Source: Polytrichum commune (lineage: Eukaryota > Streptophyta > Polytrichopsida > Polytrichales > Polytrichaceae). Taken from it: 60,000 nt of DNA. Every line of letters starts with the position of its first letter. The first letter of the stretch is position 1. The notes under the pieces were generated by a model, which worked only from the letters and a program-made list of their open reading frames with translations, was not told the origin of the DNA and did no database searches. Position numbers and translations under genes: made by a program. The stretch is from assembly GCA_950295325.1 (NCBI GenBank), contig OX485803.1, positions 10,108,001 to 10,168,000 on the forward strand, written 5' to 3'. Shown piece after piece: positions 33,601 to 46,700 of this stretch.

Positions 33601-36136
33601 AAACTCTGACAACCATGTCAAAAATGGTTACGAGCACAATTTGAAATTGACAATCATAAATCATTGTTTTTTTCTTTTGTAGTCCACAAGAAGTGGTTGC
33701 ATATGGAGTAACCAATCGCATATTCCCAATCGCAAAAAGAAGCATGGACGTGTTTGGCGTGCATTACTGCATTTGTCTATGACGAGTGGAGGCCCTTGGT
33801 TTATGACCACTAGAAGTCAACCAAGACATTTTACAATGATCTTGGGTACTAGATGCAAATATCATTGTGAAATACCAAAAAGAGATAAACAATCTCAAGA
33901 TCTACAATGTTTGATGTGTTTTCTTGCATGATTGATGGGTGGGGGGGGGGGCAAACCACAATAGAAGAGGGTGGTGAACTCATGCCCTTTATGACAAGGA
34001 TGGAACCAATAAACTCAATTGCATTTTTTTCAAACCAAGTGTTTTTATTTTCGTCAGCTTAGGTGTGCCTTCAAGAACTAGTAATATAAAGACGCATGTA
34101 TGAAATAGACATGAGAGCTTGCTAAAAACCTATAAACTATTGTAGCTCACTATGGAATGTAGTTGATATGACCTAGAAGAGCATACAAAAACATGGGAAC
34201 ATTTAGATTAGAATGGAGAAAGTTATTGGGCGAGGGTATGTATAACTTCCAGTGTGAACATTTCCCTCTAAATTCATTGCGCGTGGATTGGGTGAGATGG
34301 TAGTGGAATGGCACGGCCAGGGGGAGATGCATGTTATGTGACGGATTTTGAAGATGACAAATCCACAATTTGGGGAGGCGTGTGCACATTGGGTTCCACA
34401 TGGCCAAGAAAAACCGAGACTATAAGGGCCGATCTATGTCATCATGGGAAATATCCCCCCCCCCTTCCCAACATCCATCGCTTGCAGGGGGACTAGTGGG
34501 GACATATCTATTGACCGTACTCGCTTTGGACTTGCATTAGGGAACCAAACAATCTTTTGTGTACCAGATGTGTGCCATAAGTACAAATTATAGCAATGCA
34601 TGTCCTCCAATTACGGTCAAAGAATGTCTTTATTAGATTGCAAAAGTTAGATTAACTTGGTAAGTGTGGAGTAGGTGAAAGAGGCATCTGGAAGCTTCCT
34701 AAGTCTGGGACTTTGCCACCCAAACAAAACTATGGGCAAGAAATTAACCATGCATGCATAGAGAGCAGGTTAGACACATGGTTCCAATGAACTGAAATCT
34801 CTGCATGAGCCGCACCCTGTGAGCCCAAAGCGGTGCCCACATTTAGTCTTAGCGTTAGAAAATATTAGTTGGTGTGCGTTGAAGTGGTGTATCACTTCAC
34901 AAAAATATAAAAAGAGTGAAATGTTAGCCTTAGAAGTACAATGTTGTAAGAGGCTAGCATGTGAGTGGTTATTGTATTTTTACCTTAGAAAAGGATTGGA
35001 GTGAAGTAGGGTAGATAGGAAAGGCTTAGATCAAATGGTTAGTGAGTAGGCTAGTACAATGGATGGAGACAACCAAGGTGACTCAAGAAGCAAGTGCATT
35101 CGAATTGGGATGAATGGAGGATCACATTGAGCGCACAAGTGGACCACCTCATCGTGGCCACTTAATGGGGAAGGTCCAAGGAAGAATGCAAGATGGAGGA
35201 TAAGCAAATTCTAAAAGCACCAATCAAATTACGATTTAAGCATCATGGTTTGAATTAAAGTGGTGAGTGACAATTTGGGAAGGTAAGGGGAGAAAGTTAT
35301 GGCGGCGGAAAGTGGAGGAGGCTAAGTTTGGGTTGAGCACTCCCAAGGGGGTCCGAGGTAAGGTGGGGGATTGCTCTCATTCTCGCTCTCTCTTGTTGAT
35401 GTTAGGAAGTGAAGCTCTTAGAGCTCATGAGGAGGATGTGACTTAGTTAGTAGGAAAAACTCTTGTACTTAGAGGCAATGTGTGGGAAATTAGTGGGGTG
35501 AATTAGTGTAGTTAGTTAGTCTCTCTCTCTTGGCTCTCTTTTCTTCTTGCCCTCTTGGCACCTCATGTGGTGTGTGTGGGTGTGTGTGGAGCAAGAAGGG
35601 TGCACGTGTGGTGCAAGGTTCTAGGTAGAGAACCGAGGCAAACTAGTTTTTAGATTGGTTTTGCATTGCTTAGATATAGTATTTGACTTAAGGCATTTAG
35701 TGATAGTGTTTAGTTCATAGTGTTCACCTCATAGCATTTAGTTTATAGAGCTTAGTTTGAACCATTAAATTGGCGCACTCAGTTGGTATTAGATGATGGT
35801 ACTTATTTTGAATGGTTTAATATTTGGCCAAAGGCCTGAATTGTTGAAGAAGGAGCAGGACTTTTGGAGAAGGTGCTGGGAGTCCGAGACTGGGTAAGCT
35901 GTAAGCTGGGATTAGCTCTGCAGTTGGGCCTAGTTAGCTGCAGTTGCTGGTCAGGGCCACTTCACACATGAGCCAAGAGCCGTGACCTTGTAATGTTGAG
36001 CCGAGACTGTTGGTGGCAACTGAAGCCGAGACTGGGAACTGCATTAATTAAATCAAGGGAGCTGCACTAACCAAGCTGAGATCAAAGGAATCACCAGACG
36101 GCAGCTAATTAGGGGAAGGTGGCTATGATCGGGGAG

Positions 36137-36165
36137 AACCGGCAGTTGGTTACAAATTGTTTAAA
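36137..36165 (-). repeat. fragment of the CCGGTT-rich repeat family
   Basis: GAGAACCGGCAGTTGGTTAC is the reverse complement of the family's 3' end (compare 23650-23680). Confidence 0.55.
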
Positions 36166-36189
36166 GGACATCTAGGCCAATCATGAGCC

Positions 36190-36430
36190 ATGCTAATTAG
36201 GAGATAGGCTAATTGCGAGTTGAGCTCACTAAGGAGCTGGCAAATTAGAAGCCGGACTATTTGAAGTTAGGCCAGAGAGGAGCTAGCTACGTAGGAGCTG
36301 GCTAATCAAGGCCAAGCAAATCAGGAGCTAGCTACCGTACTTAGGAGCAGCTTAATTAAGGGCCGAGCAAAGCAGGAGCTAGCTAATTCGAAGCTAGCCT
36401 AACTAGAGGAGGGTTAACAAGGAGCTGGTC
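36190..36430. repeat. degenerate AGGAGCTAGCTAATTAGG-type array
   Basis: About ten imperfect copies of a 20-30 bp phrase built on GGAGCTAGCTAA / GGAGCTGGCTAA. The repetition is irregular, so it is either an old decayed tandem array or part of a retroelement terminal region. Confidence 0.55.
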
Positions 36431-38449
36431 TCTGTCTGCGGGGAACAGGTGCCTCAAGGAAGAAAGTGACGGGCGATGACGGGCGGAACAATTGGAGAAC
36501 AGCGCAAAATTACACCCGGAGATTTGAGACTGAGACCTCGGGAAGGGTCTTGTTGGAGACTGCCGGGGTTCTTCTATGGGGGAATCTACTCACCTTGAAT
36601 GAAAAAAATGGAGGAAGATAGAAAAATGAGGATTTGGTGATTGTGATGGACCAAGAGCCACATTCCTAAGTTTTTGAGGTTGGGGTGGTTGTGTTTAAGT
36701 GATTGGTAGGGTAGGAAGCTTGAGGAGTAGACTCGTTGGGCTTGATGCTTTGATTGTGAGACAATAAGCCTTGGAGAAAAGTATTTCTTAATACTATTCA
36801 CTTGGATTGTCAAATAAAGATTTGTGTGTTTGGATGCTTCCATACCATGCATGGTGTATTGAATTATTAAGTAGAGGTTAAAAAGTTGATCCTTGCACTA
36901 TGGACTCAACAACCAAACCTAGTGAGGAGCTCAAGGACCCTAAAGAAGTGAAGGTAACCATTGGTAAAAGGAAGAAGGGAATATCCGCTTGGGCTTGCGC
37001 GTACAAGGCAAGGAATTGGACACTTGAGTCATCAAAGGACACATCCAAGCCTAAGGCCAATGCCACGGAGGAATGTGAGCCCAAACCCACTACTCGGACT
37101 ACGAACGCTTAAGGGTGGGGGGTTTGGCCTCACACAACCCCCCCCCCCCCCATTTTCAGGACACAACCAAACTAGTAGAGGAAAACAAATGAGCATCCAA
37201 AATTGTGCAAGGATCGATTTGTAGAGGGGCTCCATTGTGGGTGCCTAGTGGCCTAAACCCAAAGTAGAGAGAGTATGCTACAATCCAAGCACACAATGGC
37301 GTCGGGAACGTAAAACACAACATTTTGAAACCACTGAAGAATATTCAACATGAAAGCAGACCATTGCACTCAATTTCGAGGGACTCAACCAATGCAACTC
37401 CAATTCAATTGTGGAGTGGGAATGAACCTAACAATGACAACCAAAACAAGGAAGAACTAAGTTCACAAGAAACCTTAGACTGAAACTAACATTAGAATGT
37501 ATGCCTTCAAAAATTGGAAATGGCTTCCTCCTCCCATACTTGATCCACCAAAATTGAAGCTCCACATAAATGGAAAGGCAATTACGCTTTGAATTTGGCA
37601 AGCATGGCATCTCATGCGGTATTGTTCATGGATTAAAGATGAATTAAGGGTGATTCTACTTTGGATATAAGCTTGAATGGCTGCACGCTTGAGCAATTGC
37701 CTCACCGCCATTGACCTACCTCATTTCAGGCTTGCAACCTACCCACGCATGCTAACGACCTACAAATCCCAGTGCCACGATCTACCAAGGCCTGCTAATG
37801 ACCCGCAAAACTCACAAAGCCACCAACTTGAGGTGTGGTAGCAACCTGCTCATTTTGGACAAGGACTAGCGATGTGGCTGCCAAATACTAGCTTTTCCTA
37901 CCTATTAGTGACGTTTTAATACCAACCCTTTGCCAGTGGTCAACCCCACTACTACCCTCAGTGTTGTGCAACCGGTACCCTAAATCGTAATCAAATAAAT
38001 AATTTTGTTGCATTGGTTGGGAGTCCATCCATTTTTGGAAATGAAACTTCCAACGAAAGCCAACTAATGGTATGAGTCATCAGAACAAGTTTTAGTAGAC
38101 AAACATTAGACTCACTTTGATGCACACAAATGAAGAATTAACATGTCGTGCTGTTTCACATTTTTGCACTTGATAACATCATTGAGCTTTGCAAACATAT
38201 AAGTATAGAGAGAGCCACATTGCAAGTTGCAACCCCCCGTGGTCTCCAATAATGTTGACCATCAAACCTAGAAGCTATGCGCACGTACTAAGTTACGTCA
38301 ATCCCTTTTGAGCAAAAGCTTGTTTGGTGTCTGTTCTTAATTAGATCCACAACTGACGACACTGTGACTCCAATATATAGGTGTCCGTTTAAGATAAAGA
38401 ACCAAACTAGGCCCGCTTAACTTCATTAGCACAGAACATTATTATTTTG

Positions 38450-38640
38450 CTCTTGGGCCTTGGGCCTTGGGCCATGGAAACCTTGACTCGAGTGAGGGGA
38501 GGAATTAATGAGGTGAACAATGCAAATACATTTGTCTATCTTCCTGACTCCGTGGTGAATGAAGATGCTCACTGGAAGCAGGACATTGTGAGGTGGCGCT
38601 TGTCTGTTCCACCGACTGTAGAAAACTTCCAAGCATGTGA
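38450..38640 (+). repeat. diverged duplicated block, copy 1
   Basis: Shares with 39139-39365, in order: GGGCCTTGGGCCATG, AATGAGGTGAACA, CTTCCTGACTC(C/G)GTGGTGAA, GATGCTCA-CACTGGAAGCAGGACA, CCGACTGT and AAACTTCCA. Copy 1 also has an open frame from ATG 38474 to a GTGAGT at about 38637, which could be a coding exon, but copy 2 does not keep that frame. Confidence 0.7.
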
Positions 38641-39138
38641 GTTTTTCCTTAACTTGTGTTTTTTCTTGCCGTTTCAGAGTGTTCCACTCAATGACATCAT
38701 TGAGATCAGTAAATTAGGAATGTTGACTATGAAACCTACGTAGAAGAGCTGATGGAACTTTACCCACGTAATTAATCCAGTCTCATTTGAACACAAGCTT
38801 TTTGGGTGTCCGTTCTTAGATCCACAATCAACCACCCCATGACACCACTCAAATACAAGTGGCCCATAAATTAAAAAAATCAAATTAGTACACTAAATAT
38901 TGTATGTACTGTCACTGACTATTTGGAATTACACGATGCTGTAACTACTTACTGGTATATCTCATTTTTTGCCAACACATGTCAAATTGGTTTGTTTGGA
39001 AGTTAAAGAACAACAGCATCTTTACTCGGTAAAGTAATTGTAACAAAGATGTAGCATTGTGTAACTCCAAACGGTAATTAAGTGACACTGAATACAATAT
39101 TGATGATTAGTATAATTAGCACGCACAATATTCGTTGT

Positions 39139-39365
39139 TACCCTCGGGCCTTGGGCCATGCAAATCTTGACATTATGATGATCTCGGCCCACAGGAGGCC
39201 GGAGAGGAATGAATAAATGAGGTGAACAGGAGGGTGAATAAATAAAGTAGCGGTGTTGATCTTCCTGACTCGGTGGTGAATTACAAGATGCTCATCACTG
39301 GAAGCAGGACAGGTGAAATGGCGGTTGTCCATTCCGCCGACTGTGAGCAGAAACTTCCAGGGAGG
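39139..39365 (+). repeat. diverged duplicated block, copy 2
   Basis: Second copy of 38450-38640 with several indels. It reads LPDSVVN at the matching place, then diverges in frame. No gene is claimed. Confidence 0.7.
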
Positions 39366-39705
39366 TAATTAAGTTGCTGTTGTGTTTTTTAACCCTTTTG
39401 TTTGAAGAGGTCCTCGGTTTAATTTCGGGTGACGTCAGTGGCTGCCTGCAAGTGCCCTGATGAATGCCCCCGTGGATGAGTTTAGAGATACTTGTAGCAA
39501 AGTTGCATGCAGCTGCCAGTTTGTGGTTTTTGGTTTTGATTTTTAGTTTTCGATTTTATTTTTCTGCTTCTCAAAAACACTTTTGGGCAGTGGCGTCATC
39601 TTTGGGGTCTCATCAGCTGTCATGAGAGATCTGCAGCGTCAGAGTACACGACTGTAGAAGAAGGAGGCTTTGAGAGGGACACTATAATACTTATCTATAT
39701 CGTAC

Positions 39706-39842
39706 ATGGGGTTCGGAATGTCGAGTGCATTCGAAGGCTGCTTTCGCGCTTCGCGTAAATCATTGCGCTACCACGACGCCTACCTTTGGGCTCAATTTAA
39801 GGCACAACACTCGCTCTCTGACTTCAATGCCAACAACCACTA
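39706..39842 (+). CDS. possible orphan 5' exon, function unknown
   Basis: An ATG at 39706 opens a frame (MGFGMSSAFEGC...) that reaches a consensus GTAAGTCC donor after 45 codons. The full open frame closes at 39960. Codon choice is more C/G-rich than the surroundings, and a TATA-like TATAATAC lies about 25 bp upstream. No family recognised and no second exon found, so this may be the remnant of a gene or chance. Confidence 0.22.
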
Positions 39843-40120
39843 TGTAAGTCCATGGAGTAATTTGGAACTGCCAAGTGTGGGCGGGCAACAGCTCTTATAT
39901 ATCGCATGTGAGGAGGGAGTGTACCTCTCTCATTCATCCAACGCAAAAGTCCTGAAATAGTAGTGTGCGTTCTTGTTGCTGAGGTCAGGTAACTTTTTTA
40001 ACTTTATTTGACACCGGAATTGGCCCCAATTAGCCTAGTCCAATTCACTTTAGATGAATCGGTCACAAACCTACAGGGGGTCAAGATTTTAGGTCGGACA
40101 GATGAGAGGTACGCTCGTGT

Positions 40121-40147
40121 GATCTCTCTCTCTCTCTCTCTCTCTCT
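40121..40147. repeat. TC dinucleotide microsatellite
   Basis: About 12 TC units. Confidence 0.9.
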
Positions 40148-40680
40148 ACCATGCCACTAAAATTTTGATTTTAAACTCTTACATTAATCTACCTAGTAAT
40201 TGTCCTCTTTATAAATAGACAACTATATGCTGAGGAGATTCTAAGTCTACATACATGGAAAGAAGTCATACTTACCATGAAATGAATGTAACAAGGATGT
40301 TGATGAATAGAGCAAAATAACCATAGTTACAGCCGTGACCCACGTCTCTAACCCATGGTAAAAATAGGGTTTGCAAAAATTTGCCATAGGTAAGAACTCC
40401 AATATAAACCCTTAACGCTAAAAGGAGCCTCCTTTTTACCGTTCACGCAAGTGAGAGGTGTAGTTGGCTTTGTGTATACTCGTTGGGGTAGTAGATACGT
40501 GCTAAAAGTCATAGAAACTAGGGCTAATCACCAAGAGGAGTATTCTACTTGGAGTAACCCAATCATGGCCAAGGAACATGTTTGAACACCCATATGTCGT
40601 TTTGCAATGAGTGTTGTAATTTGAAATACTACAATGCATTTGAAATGGATTAAGTGTGTGCGACATGGATGACATCTGGG

Positions 40681-41089
40681 CACGGGGAGGTCACTCCATT
40701 GTCAAGTTGAACACCATGTGCGACCAAAAAAAAAATTTCTTTTGGTAAGTTGCACCACCAAAATGGGTCAAAATTTTATCAATTTTTTTTCATGAGTATA
40801 TATACACAATACCTATGACATAGTTAAAAGTGGTAACTAAATTTGATGATTTTTTTTTTCATAAAACATACCGTTTCTAACTAGAATGACACAGGATTGA
40901 ACTAAAACAATTACTAAAAATAATAAAGATGACTAAAAATTTCAAAAAACTATACAAAAGATACTATCAATGGTTATGTATATGTAGAAAAATATTATAA
41001 ATTATAAATTTATATATGGCATGTAATATAGGGGTAGCAAACTTTGTCCGCACGTGGTGTCAACTTGACAATGAAGTGACCTCCCCGTG
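40681..41089. mobile_element. hAT-type MITE, related family
   Basis: A 409-bp element with inverted ends starting CACGGGGAGGTCAC and matching for about 45 bp. Flanks are CATCTGGG (40673-40680) and CAACTGGG (41090-41097), an 8-bp duplication with one mismatch. The ends resemble CACGGGTAGATCAC of the 16369 MITE, and both families carry a CACGTGCGG-type block near the terminus, so they probably used related transposases. Non-coding, A-rich interior. Confidence 0.88.
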
Positions 41090-41097
41090 CAACTGGG

Positions 41098-43741
41098 TCC
41101 TGCTGTTATTTACCTTGTGTACGTGATTAATCCTCAAATGTTTGTTGGTTGGTTGCATGGGCACAGTTACTAGGAACATTTCCCTCGTAAGTACTCCATA
41201 CACGTGGTGGATTAGCTGTGTGTACTTTGAGGTGAAACAAGAAGATAGTTGATTGAACTTCAAAGGTATGGGACAATGAAAATCAAACCTTTGTTGTTGG
41301 ATATCTTTTGATAGCAGAAACCCTAAGTAAGGTACACATTCTTGCAAAGCAACTTAATCTATGACACAACTTGTCTATATTGTACAACACATCCGACCAG
41401 GCATAATTGCAAACAACTCTGTTATGCAAGCTATCATTGTGTTACCAAATAGGAAGATGCACAAGAAATAGAAAGAGTCTTGTGAAAATTCCCACCCACC
41501 CACACTTGTATTGCACTGAAGAAGAGGTTGAAGGATTTGACCTCTGAAAAAGAGGAAGTTCAAACTTTGTAAAAATTTTGAAAAGTCAACTCGCTCTCTC
41601 TCTCTCTTTGGTACTCGAACACGGGTTGCTGCATGCATGTGCGCATTGGAGCAATCCATGTGAAATGAATGTGGCTATATATTTTGCCCATCGTTTGTGT
41701 TCTGGACCACAATCTTTCTCTGGCGGAGAGCACGCTGACTGTCACCATGTCTCGAAAGAGGCTTAAACGCTTTCTTGGCTGGCTGCTCCTGTGTGGCCGG
41801 TTTTAACTTTCTGTTTTGGTAAAGTTTTTAGCTAAAAGGTCGTCAGCAAATCCACAATTCCTTTAGTCAAACTCATAATGCCTTGGTTCTAACTTCTTAG
41901 AGTTCTCAAATTTGGGTACCTGAACTTTAAAGTCCAGCCATTGACAGTCAAACATAGTCGGTGAGGTATCATCATTTTGTTGCCATTTGTGAGGTTGTGA
42001 CTGAAGCTTCATATATACTGCAAAGGCACTTGGTTCCATGCGGCTAGTTCTCAGACCTTCCTCAAGCGACGATTCCTTTAGAATAGACCAAATCCCACAT
42101 GGTTGAAGTGTGTTGATTGAAAATTGCGTGTTTGCATTCATCAGAATGGAGCGAACAGGGGATTCTGCATAATTAATCATTCTGGTTTCAGAAGTATTCA
42201 GACACTTGACTGCTCTTCGACTTCCACACAAAATTACAACTTGCCTTGTGTTCCATACTAATTACATACCAACATCATACCTTCATCCTTTTTTAAGTTG
42301 TATCTGTCCTGTTCATTGCAACTTTCTCAAAATGAACACAACAATAATCTGGGCACCTACATTTGAGTGGTCTGTGATTAGGCGTGGATCTAAGAACTGG
42401 CACCAAAGGCATGTGTTTTAAAAGAGATTGGACGACAATCCACCCTTGATATTTTGTTAACAATTCGGAGCAAGGAAATTTGTAACATTTTTGTGGTGCT
42501 AATACTTCAACACTTATCAAGGATAGCATAGATAATTTGTAAACACTTGCTTGATTACCACTTATGTGACTTTGGAATTGAAAATAGTAACACTTATATA
42601 AATAAAGGATGCAAATGCACAAGATATGAATGTTGTCATACATCTAAGCGTAATGGAAAAAACGAGTGTACATTAGTTTGATGAGACTCTTGTGCATGCC
42701 AAGATCTTATTTCCTTTTGAAGTGTTTGATGAGAGGTGCAACATTAGTAGGTTTTTGTTCCAATCCTTTTTTCAAGGTCACATCAATGCACTTTCAACAT
42801 CCTTGAATCCTACTCAATCTACCACCACATCACCAATTTGCACATTAACAACTTTTCAATGGGTACATTATCAGTTGCATTGCATTCATAGTGGGTCCAA
42901 TCTCACTCCTTCCATAAGTCAAATACATGATGGACCTAATTCAATTTCATCTAGGTCATAAAACTTCATAGCCTCACTTTCATCCAATTTAACACTTACC
43001 AACATGAGTTCATTGAAGAGGAGAGCATACTTTTTAAAAATGTTCTTAACAATTAACAATTAACACTTACTAGTGTATTTATTGGCTCTCTTTTTTGGGG
43101 GGGCGGGGGAGGAGGAGTACTTATTGGGGTAACACATAGAGGGGTGGACTGTCCATGCTCAAAGCATCCTAACCATTCCAGGCTCAATGATCATCATTAA
43201 GAGATCCATATGACAAGTTAAATAAAGATAATGTAGGGCTAAAAAATCTTCACTTTGACAAAGAGCAAGACATTCATGTGAGCTACGAAAATTATGAAGC
43301 AAATGGCTTCGAGCACAATGGTTTTGCCAACCACCTTGCAAGAGAGTGCAGAGAGACAAGTATTCATGTAAGGCATAGGTATGAATTGATCAAAATTAAA
43401 TAGAGTCCCAAATATATTGAACCCCTCAGGACACCTTGTGAACATGCAAGTGTACATAAGGTATCAAAAGTCTCCCAAGTGTCCGACACTCAAGATTCAA
43501 AGACAATATGACTTTCAATACATGTAGCTGTCATGGACTGACTGCGTCCTAGACTAAGTATTGTCATAATGCCTAAAACGATTCAGAGCATGGGAACAGT
43601 GAATCAACTAGTATTGGAGAGGATATGTGCACTCAAATTATGTGAATTTCATATAATGGAAGTGAACCATACATGTAACACTCATGAAAAATAAAGTCTA
43701 ACAGATACACAAAATTGAGATCAATGATCACTGATCTAGGG
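41098..43741. other. 3' flank of TSR1, no gene recognised
   Basis: Contains the presumed 3' UTR of the minus-strand TSR1 gene next to 43741. The 122-codon minus-strand frame at 41863-42231 has no recognisable domain. Short CT and G tracts near 41594 and 43096. Confidence 0.5.
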
Positions 43742-46700
43742 TCAATCCTTCAACAAATGTTGTGGCCACTTGGGGTAAACCCGTTTGTATAGGCTCACGC
43801 ACACTGCATCCCTCTGCTGCACAACTCCATCAAATACACACTTCATTGACCCTGCACGACAAAGAGCCAAACATATCAGTCTGATAACTCCAAAAATGTT
43901 GATCCCTTTAAGAAACATATTAATGAGTGAATCTCAACCAACCACATTAGCCAATATATAGATCTCAACTCGCATGCAGCAAGATGAGATCTGGAAGCAT
44001 ACAACAATGGGAAGACACAATTCATGTTTTCTCTGAAACAACAAACTAAAACAAATACGAATCTCTTTGACAATCCTCTCTACAGAGTACACTGGATCTC
44101 ATATCCACAATATTTGTGTCTTTCCTAAAAATGAAACATTTTTGAAATACTTTAGATGCCCCATGCTCAGAATGTCTTGACATTAATTTCTCGAGTTCTT
44201 GATGTTCAGAATGCCTTGATATCATGAGCTGCTCATGTGGTACCAAGCATATTCTGCATTTTTTTACACTGATGTTCATCCTTGAGAGTCATAGTTAGCA
44301 TGGTCAACTAGTACTGACAACAAAATGCACATTCCCTCTTCAAAGACCAATTTACACATAGATCAGAACCAAGTGCAAGTGGTTGAAAGAAGTTGTGCGT
44401 ACCATGAGTGCCTACAGGCTCTTTGATTCTACCCCGTCTTCCATACTTGGTCCATAACTCCAGTGGCTGCAAGGTTACGCACTGTTGTGAGTATTTTCAA
44501 AAGGAAGGATGCCACAAAAAACATTACCAATATATTGTACTCAGGAGTACTTCTTAATGATGTGCACATGAAACTGAGCTCCAAATTACTTCTGAAGACG
44601 CTGAGGTTACAAATGACAGAACTACAAGGAACGAGCACTTCGTATTGACCAGAAAAATTGTATTTCAGAAGAGGGAACCAGGCAAAGTAAATTAGAGTAC
44701 CTTGAACCATCGCACATCTTCTGGATTATGGAACATAAAACGAACAACCGCTTTCCTTTTTTGGACCCTTTGTGGATACCTATATCACAAGCCACAACAC
44801 ACGTTTTACAACCATGTCTTGGAGCACAGAAATCCTCACAAGTATAGAGGGTGGTGGTACCATCATGTTAACAAAAAATCTAAATAGACCTATATATGCT
44901 TGTGATGTGGAAATCACCTACAAATATAGACTCTGTACATTATTTGACATTGTCGGTACTTATCACCCTGCCCAAAACATGTCAAAATTATAGACGGTGT
45001 AACACTTCTACATGAACAGAAGCTTTACATTATGTTGGACCAATTTCAAGGCTCCTGTATTAAGCTATATATGAGATCAGGAAGTCAATGTTGTCACTTG
45101 GAAACAGAGAGGTGTACATACCCTGATAATGTTATTTTCTTCAAGATTATTCTGTCGGGATCCACACTACGTAGGGAGCCAGAAGCAACCATGCTGGTGT
45201 CTTCTGGTTGGTCTGCTTCTTTGAAAACTATCAATGGGAGGGGTGGGAAACAGATTGGTGCAAATATTGAGGCTACTGCAAAACGGCCAGGATGTAGAAA
45301 CCGTTCAAACTTATGTTTATCCATGTTAAGATCATCTGTCGAAAAAATGGGCCTGCAAGCAACAACAGATCCACACTCTGTGAGCACTACCACAAGAGCA
45401 CCAATACAGTATTCGTTAAGCAATATTACTAACAAGGTGACACTTTCAGGTGAGTTGTACACTAGCAGATAATCCACATTGGGGTCTACATCATTTATTG
45501 CCCAGAATGTAGTCCATGTTTTAAGATGAGAGAAACATTACACAAGATAGTTTCTCAGAGCTCATGTACCTCGTATGATGCCGCCTAAAGCCAGTATGAA
45601 AAATCAGCATTTCTTTTGACTTGACAGGTTCAGTGTAGCCTTCACTCTTCCTAATGCTGTTGCAGGAAATCCAGAAATGTCAAACTTGGCAAGTTTCTAT
45701 GGATATAATTTAAGAGAAGAATATCAAGCACTTGGATCACAATCAACACAGGATAAAGCAAAGAAGCCATAACCAACAAAGCAAAACAACAGTTGCTAAA
45801 ACATGAAACAGATAAAAGGGCTCAGCACCCCCTTGAAGTATGAAAACAACTATACCTGAAATGCAGTACTGACATCTTGGTTTCATGTTGTAAAAGCCCA
45901 CACATGACAACAGGAATCTTCTTGTACGAACTCAATAATTGTTCTGCTGAAGCGGCAGGGACATGAAGAACATGCAGCCTGACAAAGCACCCAAGGTTTA
46001 CACAACCTTCTGGAATTCCGGAATCATTCTCTTTCGCTTTTGACAACACACTCTTTTGTGTCCTGGCAAAATTGTCAAAAGCAAAGATCTTGGCATATTC
46101 AGATGGTAATGATTCCTGCAATGTACGTGAACAATTTTATGAAATCAGGTCTTAGAATCAGAAAACAATTCACAGAAATGGAAGACTCTAATTCTCAATA
46201 TGAATTTTCCTCTGGAGGGCATGAGGCATATGCAATAATTAATTGCTACAATAAAGATAGGTGTTGTACTGAGCCCAAAACAAAGACAAGTTGAAAAGCT
46301 TTAAGGTAAAGAAACAGTTGGGAATTAAGACCACTACAACTACAAGTTTCCCCTCATCACCAAAATTACAGAGTGTAATTTTTCATTTTAGAAAATTTGG
46401 CCCCTGCATGTGGCCTTTTGACTTTTGATGATGAATATTCCTTGTTCAGAAAATATATTCTATTTTACCTGGACAGTGTTCCAATCAAGAAAATCTTGTT
46501 GATTCATGTAAGCTCAAATTCCATCCCATGACGACTCTACATGAGCAATCTATGCACATTACGTTTCATACCTTTGGGTCCCAAGGAGAAGTACGGAGAG
46601 ACTTCAGTCCCCTGTACTTGTCAAAACGTTGACGAGCAACAACATCAGTAGGGGTATCCACCTCATCAGGAAACTCTGCACCCACAACACCAAAATAAAA

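Larger units (their letters stand above)
30936..38445. other. intergenic, no gene recognised
   Basis: No supported gene. Open frames of up to 188 codons (for example 32068-32634, minus) have low-complexity hydrophobic composition and no known motif. G or C homopolymers lie near 33427, 33943, 34447 and 37138. A solo hAT-like end, CAGGGCCACTTCACACATGA, is near 35956. The 70-codon frame from ATG at 36900 (plus) is lysine-rich and could be the start of a transposon protein, but I cannot name it. Confidence 0.5.

Noticed and set aside
44046-44279. 77-codon minus-strand frame considered as the last TSR1 exon
   Set aside because: It does not match the TSR1 C-terminus. The correct final exon, ending in a lysine-aspartate and stop, is at 43742-43851 and is in phase.
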